The translations under genes and the position numbers were made by a program. 64,000 nt of DNA from Cycas panzhihuaensis (Eukaryota > Cycadophyta). The stretch lies in assembly GCA_023213395.1 (NCBI GenBank), contig CM041465.1:46383741-46447740 (forward strand), given 5' to 3'. Below the pieces are notes generated by a model. The model had not been told where the DNA came from and did no database searches. It saw only the letters and a program-made list of their open reading frames with translations. Positions within the stretch are counted from its first letter, which is position 1. Every line of letters begins with the position of its first letter. Positions 55,701-64,000 of the stretch are shown in pieces.

Positions 55701-56975
55701 TTACCCCTGTTGCATATATGAAAACCATACATATAATGATGAATTTGGTAGCATAAATGAGATGGAATGTCTGTCAAATGGATGTTAAAATTTCCTTCCT
55801 TAATGACTACATTGAAGAGGATATTTATGTCTCTCAACCCCTCAGTTTTGAAGTCAGTGGGGAAGAAGATGAAGTGTATAAACTTAGAAAGGCACTTTAT
55901 AGTTTGAAGCAAGCACCCAGGGCTTGGTATTCCTACATTGACAAATATTTTAGAGATCAAGGTTTTGAAAGGTCTTAATAAGATCCAAACCTATATATCT
56001 AAATCAAGGGATATTCTATTCTAATTATGGGACTCTATATAGATGACCTTATCTACACTTGAAATGATCCCCACCTTTTACAAACCTTTAAGGTATCTAT
56101 GTGTGAAGAATTTAAAATGATAGATTTAGGATTAATGCATTACTCCCTAGGTTTGGAAGTATGATAGGATAAAATGGCATCTTCATCTCTTAAAGGAAGT
56201 ATACTTGGACTTATTACAAAAGTTCAAGATGAACCATTTCAAACCTTTAGCAACTCCAGCTAAAATTAGGATCAAACTATATAAACTTGATGATTTGGCA
56301 TTTGTTGATCCTACACTTATAGATAGTTAATTTGTAGTTTGATTTACTTATTTCTACTTGACCAGACATCATACATTTAATCAACATAGTATCTAGATTT
56401 AAGCAAGACCCAAAGACTATTTATTAGCAAGCAACCAAAAGGATTCTATGATATCTCAAAGGCACTATATAATATAGGTTATATTATAAAGCTTCCTCAA
56501 ATTTTAGATTAATAGGTTATACAGATTTAGATTGGGCAAGTGACATCGATAATAGAAAATCTACTTCAAGTTACACTTTTAGTATGGATTCAACAACCAT
56601 AACTTGGAGCACTAAGAAGTAAAATATAGTTTCTCTATCTATAGTTAAAGCAAAATATAAAGAAACAGTCTCTAGTGCATGTGAAATAGTTTAGCTTTGA
56701 TGACTCCTATAAGACTTTTAGATTAAACATAAGGGATTAACTAAAATATGGTGTGACAATCAAAGTACTATTTAGATGACTCAGAACCCTATATTTCATA
56801 GCAAAATAAAGTACATAGAAACTTAGCACCACTTCATTAGAGAATTAGTTTAAGCAAGTGAGATCGAATTGGCATATTATAGTACATAAGATCAAATAAC
56901 AAACATATTTACAAAGGCATTGGGAAGGATCAAATTTTATAAATTCAAGGACAAGCTTGGAGTTCTATACAATGG
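52753..56975 (+). pseudogene. Copia2 gag-pol polyprotein remnant
   Basis: ATG at 52,753 begins ASNFGNMIIPKFDGSNFLN; gag continues with YKEAWDTL and LRSKFENLKMIPNESI to about 53,300. Protease: YIDSSCSTHMTH (about 53,923-53,958; DSG replaced by DSS). Gag-pre-integrase: DMWHKRFGHLSYRSLTLMKR and CEGCFLRKQHRETF (about 54,319-54,465). The integrase start is disturbed by a triplication (54,494-54,602); later FGFLAYAYVPQ and FIGYNNVSKSYKVYDPKSR (about 55,070-55,200). RT: NDTW, DLPPNKKVIGIMWVYKTK (55,605-55,680), a deletion, then [20 protein letters not shown] and [19 protein letters not shown] (55,777-55,950), GLYIDDLIYT (about 56,030). RNase H follows to about 56,975. Many stops and frameshifts. Confidence 0.85.
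54494..54602 (+). repeat. Triplicated 33-41 bp segment in Copia2 integrase
   Basis: Three tandem copies of GGATCTCTCTAATTAG followed by TATATACATATATTTGTG, starting at 54,494, 54,535 and 54,568. The first unit is 41 bp, the second 33 bp and the third about 35 bp. The unit encodes the start of the integrase core (…VYTYICGP), which is normally single. Confidence 0.95.
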
Positions 56976-56979
56976 CCAT

Positions 56980-56991
56980 TACAGAGGAGAA
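56980..56991 (+). other. Copia2 polypurine tract
   Basis: TACAGAGGAGAA directly before the 3' LTR start TGTTAGGATAATGG. Confidence 0.75.
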
Positions 56992-57314
56992 TGTTAGGAT
57001 AATGGCCATTCTCAACATATGTGCACATGTATCTAGGACCCCCCAAAGCCACCTAGAGTCACCTAATACCCACCAGAGCTGACATGCAGCCGTTTGTAAC
57101 TATACCAAAGTAAGTACTATGCTTATTTTATTTAATTTATTATTATTATTTTGAATTATTGGGTAGAGGCATCTACTGCCTTCCTAAAACTATTTATACT
57201 ATGGGGATACCTCCTTGGTATTTTTTAACATCGCCAATCATTCAGAAGTGATTATTAACTCAAATATGGATTCTACTTTGTAATCTATGGCCTAGTCTAC
57301 TCCTCACATCTTTT
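56992..57314 (+). repeat. Copia2 3' LTR
   Basis: Begins TGTTAGGATAATGGCC; the end near CACATCTTTT is estimated from the left LTR and the GAGTA flank. Confidence 0.8.
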
Positions 57315-57319
57315 GAGTA

Positions 57320-58847
57320 TCAACATTAAAAATTTTAAAAAATAATGGTAAATTTGAAACAAAAAATCCTAATCTATAAATTTTGAGTGGCTACACTATA
57401 GATTTTAGGATGAAATTATAAAAATTATAATATATTTAAATTCAACCTACATTCTATCACCAGCTTTAAAGCCAAATTTACTACTTCAACTTCAAATGAT
57501 AATAAATTTGGCTATATGTATCTAAATGACCTCAAAGTTTTTTTTTTATGTTATGCATTTAAAGTTTACTTTCTAATGGAAGTGATCTTAAGTCAATTAG
57601 AGCTCTGAGAAAAAAGCTATTAATATTTTATTAAAAGGTATTATTGTTATCCTAAAACCCTAGGAGTGAACCTCATTAAATTATGTATATCTTTTAATAT
57701 AGGTATGAAAATCTATTTTTTTCTAAACTATTAGAATTTAATTTAGAGACCATTATTTTAAGATATGTTTTATATATATTTAAAGCCATCATTTACCAAA
57801 TATTTAAAATTAAATTTAATCTTTTTATTTTGTAAGGGTTTATGCTAGTATTTCCTTTGGTATTATTTTAGGTCATTCAAACTTTGGCTTGCATGCCATT
57901 GTTCTTTAGGGCATAAGTATTCTACTTGTACTAGAAAAAAAAAGGTAAATAGAGAGAGAGAAATAAAAAAATAGACCTAAAGGCTTATAGGAATTTACTC
58001 TTATACTATGAAAAAATGGGTCTTATTGATTGGTTCTTTAACTTTAAACAATTATTTTCCTCTTATTATGATCACCTCAACCTCCTTACATTTGGAATGG
58101 ATATTTATATTTCACTTTATTATTAGGTTACAATTTTTAAATGAGTCCTTGAATAATATTCTGAAGTTTATTACTTCAAGCATGACTATGCCAAGGTTAT
58201 GTTTGCTATGTTATACTTGGAAGTGGATCTCTGTTGAAAGGCTTGGGTATAGTGTGACTCATATTCATAACTAGATTGGGAATCCTTCAAGATGGAACTT
58301 AAAAGTGAAATAAGATCTCACATAACTATTAAAGCTTCCACAAAAGTAGTTTTAAAGGACCAAGATCACTTAGTGATGTAGAGGACCAGAATTAATCAAA
58401 TAAAGAGGAAGTGGAGAATAATGTAGAAGATTACTCAATTGAAGACGAAGTGAAGAATAATGTATAAGACCACTAAAGTGAGGAGAAAATAAAGGACCTT
58501 GTTTAATCCTCCATACATCATGAACCAAGAAGTATCACTAAGAAACCCAAGTCTATTTTCAATGGATTATCATTACTTAGGTTATAGGAATATTTGGGAT
58601 CTTATTTTTATGGGTACCTATATTATTACACCATGTCGCCTCATTTCTTTGATAATAATATTTATCCAAAAGGGCCACGCTTCTTTAGTACCTATTCCCA
58701 CCTAATGGGATATGTCTTAAAAATAATTTCTATATTTTAACACAAGGATGATATATTTATTTATGAGATTCAAGCATTGATAGGTGGTGGACACATATAT
58801 TTTTATATTGAGATGCTTTGAGGGCAAAACACCTAAGAGGGAGGGCA
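57320..58847 (+). other. Internal remnant of Copia3
   Basis: About 1.5 kb between Copia2 and the 3' LTR of Copia3. Short open frames (58,008-58,274 and 58,499-58,705) have no recognised similarity. A GA run lies at about 57,950-57,960. It ends with the purine-rich AGAGGGAGGGCA (58,836-58,847), the polypurine tract of Copia3. Confidence 0.5.
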
Positions 58848-59177
58848 TGTGGTGAGCCTTCACCATATGTTAAAGGATTAATATATTAGGAGGTTAAGGG
58901 TTAAGTAGGTTAAGGTAAAATGTATTTAATAATAGGAGAAATACATGTTTGGTTAGCTTAATGGTAGAATAATATAATAATGGGGTGATCTTCCTATAAA
59001 TATGATACCCTTACCACATGGGAGGTTATGTTGATTGATATAATTCTATTGGGGTTCACTTTGATATCCTTTGGTACTTTTCATATATATCATTTACTCC
59101 ATCCACCTCTATCCATTTTTAGATTATCTTACTCTCATTTTGTATATTATATCAGTAATAAGGGTATGCCTATTATA
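58848..59177 (+). repeat. Copia3 3' LTR
   Basis: 330 bp, TGTGGTGAGCC to CCTATTATA, matching 48,451-48,791, followed by AGTAA. Contains CCTATAAATATGATAC. Confidence 0.9.
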
Positions 59178-59182
59178 AGTAA

Positions 59183-59534
59183 TCACTAAAAATTTTTACT
59201 CTTATAACTTCTTTCCTTATGTCCTCCCATAATTATCACTCACATAATACTCTCAAATATCTGCCATGTGTCTTGCAATATAATAGTTGTCATATAATAC
59301 TTGCAAATAGTGAAGTGCAATAAATCTATGTTTGTTGAATCCTAATTAAAAGAATAGAAACTAAAATCTTATGATCGAGTTATCCTCAAACAATTCCACT
59401 CTTTTAACTATGTCACTAGTTCTCATGCAAATGATACAATTACTTCAAAGAAGATCTAGACTAAACAAAATTTAACTATAAAGGGTCAACTATCCTATTA
59501 GATTTGTATTTGCAACTACATATCATTCTCTTAT
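59183..59534 (-). repeat. gypsy5 5' LTR (right), second part
   Basis: Sequence after the Copia3 target duplication that continues the gypsy5 LTR: TTTACTCTTATAACTTC matches the left LTR at about 27,927-27,945, and ATATCATTCTCTTAT at the end matches the left LTR end TCTACTTCTCTTACA. The middle is diverged. Confidence 0.6.
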
Positions 59535-61093
59535 CCTAATCCAATGGGCTTAGAGTTTGGACAATAAGGCATCCATAAGCTAAAGTTCCTTAGTGAAAAC
59601 CACTTCTATTTGATTTCATTTTATATAAGTCTATTTATACATGTGTTGGAAATAATAGGAGCCAACTCTTAGATAGCCAATAGTTAAATCTTTATATTGG
59701 TGACATTTTTTTATTCTGTGTAGTTCTAAATGATGTTTCATTCAAATTAAGCTAATGGGAAAGTTCCGTTTAGGATGAACTAAAGGGAAATTCCCTTTAT
59801 ATCAATTTTAAGAGATAATAGAACTCGTAAATAACTAATGACCTTTATATGGAACTAAAGGGACTTGTTAATGAGTATCCACCTTATATAGGATGGTCAC
59901 TAAAAGTACATGGTCACTCCACATAAGATTTATTAATCAACAACACTCAAATGGATTAATAATGGAAAATGTCTAAGAATAATCTAGTAGTGCTTTATTG
60001 CATAAAAGTTCCTTCTTATTATAATGGAATAAAGGATCATTTATACATATAAAGGAGTGTATTTAGATCCCATGGTTGTAATAAAATAATGGGCCCAAAT
60101 CCATAGGATTGGTTCAAAGGTTTAAAGGAAAATTAATAGCTATTTGATGGAGGCATTACGTAAAATTCTAAATAATGAGATAGATTCAAAGTTTGGGTTG
60201 AAACCATAGGCTAAAAATCACAAATTTTGACCCATTGGGGGGGTGGGGAGAGGAGGAGAGAATGGATAATTAACTCTTTGTCCCATTCTATATAATCCAC
60301 TATAAATTTTAATTGAAAAAAATAGAAGAGTAGTGTAATAAATCTAACAAGATAGTTCTCTGCCATTTTATAATAGTCTACTACATTCAATTTTAATTTT
60401 TAGAATAGGGCATAATTCCCTATTAGGAATTAGAATGGTATGCCACATATTATTATAATTTTCAAAGCCAGACGTGATATTTAACTATAAATTTTATAAT
60501 AAGATGTGATGTCTAGCTATGAACAAGATACATCCTAGTTCATAATATGACATGATGCAACATTCTAATTTTATAACGGTGTGTCACATTTAGCTCTAAA
60601 AATTCTAATGGAGTAAGACTCAAAATGGAGTCAACAAAAATTAGATAATAATAAAAAATAAAGTAAATTTTTAAAAGTATACAGTGATAACATTCATTAA
60701 TAATAGAGGAAACAGGCCTAAAAGTGATTTCAAAGGTATTAAAGGGCCATTTCTTCATAAACAAGGCTTAAGTGGATGATGTTATTATGTCATTAATAGA
60801 TGTATATCATCATAGGTTGAGTTACGTTTGCACCCATTACCAAAACAATAGGTAGATGTTAGTAGCATGTGCATAGAAGATCAAAAGTAAATTGAAATTA
60901 AAGATACAAATGCATACTTAGCTTACCTATTCCATAATAGATATTGGAATCTTATTTTCTAGGAAATAGAGTGTTATGGCTCTTAGACATTGGTATGCTT
61001 TACATAAGGACATGTAAGTTTTAGGTCCCAAAGGATGTCATTAAGAACTAAACACCTTTGTATAAAATTCCCTTTTGTTTGATCCAAAAGGAA
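59535..61093. other. Unassigned intergenic sequence
   Basis: About 1.6 kb to the right of gypsy5. It has a G/A-rich run at 60,236-60,264 (seven G, then GTGGGGAGAGGAGGAGAG) that resembles a polypurine tract, and recurring ATGTGATGT/GACGTGATAT-like words at 60,468-60,560. The minus-strand open frame at 60,764-60,540 has no recognised similarity. No gene supported. Confidence 0.4.
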
Positions 61094-61522
61094 TGTTAAC
61101 AAGCATAGCTAAAGTTTAACACATGGTAGCTGTCAATGCTTCATGTGTTGGTAAGTGGAGTTGAGGAACAAAGAAGTTTCATTCAAAAGACATAACCTTT
61201 TAGAAGAGTCTTGAACCTATTTGAAGAGTTGTAGCTCTTGGATGGATATTCCTTTTAGAATCCTATAAAAAAGATCTTAGGTAGGATTGTAAATCATTTA
61301 TTTAGGTTTTAAAACATCCAATGATGTAACATTAATATTTCTAATAAATTAAAAATCTTTAAAGTGTGGATCTTTTGCTAAAAGGATTTTCCACATAAAC
61401 TTGTATCTTTTGTATATTTATTCTCCTATTTGATATGTTATCTTATCCTATGTAAATGATAGAAAAATATGGTACAAATTCATATCACTCAAGGTAAGCC
61501 TAAGAATGTATGAATTTTCACA
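61094..61522 (+). repeat. Probable Copia4 5' LTR
   Basis: Runs from TGTTAACAAGC to TTTTCACA, which abuts the primer site. CCTATAAAAAAG at about 61,262 is a TATA candidate. The start is inferred from the TG context alone, since the partner LTR is not in the window. Confidence 0.55.
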
Positions 61523-61536
61523 TGGTATTAAAGTTG
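61523..61536 (+). other. Copia4 primer binding site
   Basis: TGGTATTAAAGTTG directly after the CA of the LTR end, a transition-altered initiator-Met complement. Confidence 0.75.
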
Positions 61537-62880
61537 TCCATGATTATACATAGCATTGTAAAGTTATTAAAAACTAGATCAAGCGATTGATAAAGTTGGT
61601 AACATAACTAAGTTAGAAAAATTAACCTTAATTATTTTTTGATGACTTGGAGAACAAAAATAGTAAAAATAATTAATTGTATAGAGAAAATAAGCCATGT
61701 TGAGCTCATTTTATATCTATTTTTTATGGTTTTTTATCATTGATATTTTAATATATGCAAGTTTCCATGTTTAGGTAGTGTACAATAATGTTTGGCTAAT
61801 TAATAACCTCAACAAAAGTTTGGGATTATTTTATTGGTAAGAGGCTGAAGATTATTAATTTTTTCACTATCTACAGGTTATCTTTTGCTTATTAAAAACC
61901 TATGGGATCTTGTTTATTAAACCTATCTAATGTTTATATCTAAGCAACTAAGGATTTTGAAAGAAATAAGGATCATTTCAAAGGTCTCACAAAGGATTAT
62001 GAGTCATCCTTTAAAAAACAAAGCTTATTCTCTTCATTTTTGGTCATTTTTTCTTTATTGGCTTTATAATAATAATATTAGGTATGCTAGAAATGTGCCT
62101 AGATCTTATTCTTCTCATTCTATCGAGATTTTTTAGTGTATTAAGCCTTTATTTATACTTGTAAAATCACACAACTAATGTGAAGTGTCGTAACTCTTAT
62201 GAACTTATGCATCTATTATAAATAAAAAAAATTAACTTTATTAATTATTTTTAAGTTGCCTAAAGTTAAAATTTAGTGTAAAATATATATTATGATGTTG
62301 GGTAGCTTAATAAAATAAATAATATTCATATATTATCCATTGAGATCATGTGAATGGTGGTAACCCTTTAAAGATTCCCAACACTTTATTTCACATAAAA
62401 AACTCAAATTTTCAAATGATCTTTTGATTCTAATTATGGTGTAGAGTCAATATTTATCTACTACAATAATTTTCATGAAAATTTTCCATTATATGGAGGA
62501 GAAATAGGTGATTTTTAGAAAAAATTTAGTATTTTTTAGCCTTCAAAGTGTTTTAGGTATGTATGGTGCTATGTAGATATTGTTTGATGGTTGTTGCAAC
62601 CTTGTGATAATGTTTGTTAGCTATTGAAATGAAAAAAATAGAAGTTTATAGATGGCCAATTATAAACTATGATCTCAATTGATTTATACCATATTTATTG
62701 ATGTTGAGGTAATTTTTTAAGTCATTTAATTTGTGGAGGTGTTCTTCTTAAAAATTGCATTTATATTTTCATCAAATTTCACCATAGAGAAGTTATTAAT
62801 TATTATTTTTAGTGGTAATAACTTTAATGAATGAACGACTAGTATGGAGTCACAATTAATGGGGAATTAATTATAGATAA
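61537..62880 (+). other. Copia4 leader or gag 5' region
   Basis: A possible gag N-terminus fragment is readable near 61,600 (KLEKLTLI-like wording followed by DDLENKNSKNN). After that there is 1.2 kb of AT-rich sequence without a recognised frame, possibly an insertion. Confidence 0.4.
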
Positions 62881-64000
62881 TAACTAAGGATTCAATTATT
62901 TCTAATCCATTTAATGAGAAGGAAATAACATAAATAAAAGAGAAAAAGTTTGTGGCAATTTGTTTATTGACTATATATCTTACCCTAAATCAAAGAATAC
63001 TAATTATTCAAAGAGAACCTAAGTCATTGAACAAAATCAAGATTAAGATGTTTGAGACCTTTGATATGATAAAATTAAATCACCGTATTGCTCTATTGAT
63101 GAAGTTCTTGAACACTACCATTAAAGATGAGAATAATATTAGTTCTTACTTTAACAAGGTGGTGGATTTGAGAAATAAACTTAAAGTAATTAAATTAAGA
63201 TCCATTGATGAAGAGTTATTATTTTCTATTATCAAATGGGGGTTACAAACTACATTCACTACAGTTTAGATTACATATACAAAAAGAAATGAAATTTGAT
63301 GAGCTAAAACCCTAAATTTAAATGAGGATACTAATCTAAAGCATCATGGATTACTTCAAAGTTCTGAATCCAATTGTAACTGAATGATAAAAATATAGAG
63401 ATTAAGAGGGAATTAAAAGGAGAAATGCTTATAAAAATGTAGTAATTTAAAAAGCTAGAATCTAAAGAAGAAAAGGCTCAAAGGAACCTATAACTACTAC
63501 AAGAAGGTTGGCTATAAGGAGGTAAACTATTATAAAAAGAAGCAAGATATTCACAAGGAAAAGTAAAAGGATATTAAAGTCTATTATGCAAAGATAAAGT
63601 TCTTGCTATCAAATAATATGACTCTTAATTTTAATGCATAATAGTATATACTTAAAAAGAAAAAAAGGTTTACAACATAGAAAGTTAACCCCTATGATTA
63701 TAAAATTAGACTTGGTGATGTACTTATTATACCTATTAAGGGTGTTATAATAGTTAATCTTCTAGGGGAGAATTTTATCCAAATGTACTATGCACTATAA
63801 GTAAAGGAAAATCTTCTATCTACTTAAAAAATCTACGAAAAGGGTTTGAAAATCAAGCTTTATAAAGACAAGTTCTTAGTTAAGGATCCAAAGAAGCAAT
63901 TTTCTATTATTATAACTAAGAGAGTGAAGAATGATTTTTGGGTGTTTAAAAATTTTTTAAATCCAAATCAGTCATATACCTTCATTGCCAATGCAGATGA
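62880..64000 (+). pseudogene. Copia4 gag and protease start
   Basis: Gag is open from 62,952 to 63,269 with KSLNKIKIKMFETFDMIKL, then NISSYFNKVVDLRNKLKVI and EELLFSIIKWGL, matching the UBN2-type copia gag (S-Y-S-V-L-NQLR, then ERIV-KIL-SL). A knuckle relic is near 63,490-63,560 (CYNYYKKVGYKEVNYYKKK on inspection). The protease Asp region is degraded near 63,600-63,640. The post-protease block reads VKENLLST and KIYEKGLKIKLYKDKFLVKD (about 63,805-63,890). The element continues beyond 64,000. Confidence 0.75.

Larger units (their letters stand above)
48868..57314 (+). mobile_element. Copia2: nested, decayed Ty1/copia element
   Basis: Plus strand, LTRs 48,868-49,163 and 56,992 to about 57,314, primer site, gag-pol remnant from 52,753, and a purine tract before the 3' LTR. 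Flanks GTGTA (48,863-48,867) and GAGTA (57,315-57,319) are a probable target duplication with one change. It lies in the leader of Copia3. A 3.6-kb non-coding stretch separates the primer site from gag, far more than usual. Confidence 0.85.
48451..59177 (+). mobile_element. Copia3: decayed LTR element hosting Copia2
   Basis: LTRs at 48,451-48,791 and 58,848-59,177, the same 5-bp flank AGTAA at both ends (48,446-48,450 and 59,178-59,182), an initiator-Met-type primer site after the left LTR and a purine tract before the right LTR, so plus strand. It is inserted in the right LTR of gypsy5. Without Copia2 its internal part is only about 1.6 kb (48,792-48,862 and 57,320-58,847) with no recognisable pol, so it is either non-autonomous or internally deleted. 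Confidence 0.85.
26315..59534 (-). mobile_element. gypsy5: minus-strand chromovirus, interrupted by four nested insertions
   Basis: The oldest layer of the right part. Left (3') LTR about 26,315-28,296; polypurine tract 28,297-28,312; 3' region to 28,668; element X inserted at 28,669-41,998; internal region 42,004 to about 46,860; right (5') LTR about 46,866-48,450 and, after Copia3, 59,183 to about 59,534. The two LTRs match along about 2 kb in the same order and direction. Without the insertions the element is about 9 kb. The outer ends are estimated and no target duplication could be confirmed. Confidence 0.75.
61094..64000 (+). mobile_element. Copia4: Ty1/copia element running off the right edge
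   Basis: Plus-strand copia remnant: probable 5' LTR (61,094-61,522), primer site (61,523), gag (about 62,880-63,590) and the start of protease and gag-pre-integrase (to 64,000). The rest is outside the window. Confidence 0.75.

Noticed and set aside
60236-60264. Polypurine tract of another LTR element
   Set aside because: The G/A run is typical, but no LTR pair or coding region can be linked to it in the window.

Overview
This window looks like intergenic heterochromatin from a large, repeat-rich plant genome. It is strongly AT-rich, poor in CpG, and packed with old LTR retrotransposons of the Ty3/gypsy and Ty1/copia superfamilies, several with tRNA-iMet-type primer sites. I see no intact host gene, rRNA, tRNA or CRISPR array. 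The species cannot be named from the sequence. A Penelope-like element (PLE) fits what is known of conifers better than of most flowering plants, but that is only a hint. Most coding remnants are broken mainly by C-to-T and G-to-A changes, as expected for methylated, silenced plant DNA.

Left part (1-17,079). A minus-strand gypsy element (gypsy1, 656-7,812) sits in a fragment of a non-autonomous LTR element (family X). It is cut off at a PLE (7,813-12,420) that appears circularly permuted: it starts inside the reverse transcriptase C-terminus, runs through the 3' region, ORF1 and RT, and ends in the same RT segment, giving a 73-bp direct repeat. A plus-strand gypsy remnant (gypsy3, 12,421 to about 15,720) and the start of a plus-strand chromovirus (gypsy4) follow.

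Copia1 (17,080-24,653) is inserted in the gypsy4 integrase with a 5-bp duplication ATCTC. It has both LTRs, primer site, polypurine tract and a 1,414-codon gag-pol frame that stays in register but carries about 22 stops. Its 2.4-kb leader holds repeated short hairpins, a fragment of a host isoflavone-reductase-like (PCBER-type) gene, a minisatellite and C-rich tracts.

Nested block (about 26,315-59,534). A minus-strand chromovirus (gypsy5) with roughly 2-kb LTRs is the oldest layer. Element X (28,669-41,998) lies in its 3' region. A 9.1-kb gypsy element (gypsy2, 29,639-38,771, target duplication ATGAT) lies in X. Copia3 (48,451-59,177, target duplication AGTAA) lies in the right LTR of gypsy5, and Copia2 (48,868 to about 57,314) lies in Copia3. 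gypsy1 and gypsy2 share both family and exact insertion point in X, so their common block was duplicated after insertion. Both carry an additional acidic/coiled-coil reading frame between integrase and the 3' LTR, and gypsy2 gag has four zinc-knuckle-like motifs.

Right end (59,535-64,000). After 1.6 kb of unassigned DNA, a further plus-strand copia remnant (Copia4) has a primer site, gag and start of protease, and runs off the window.
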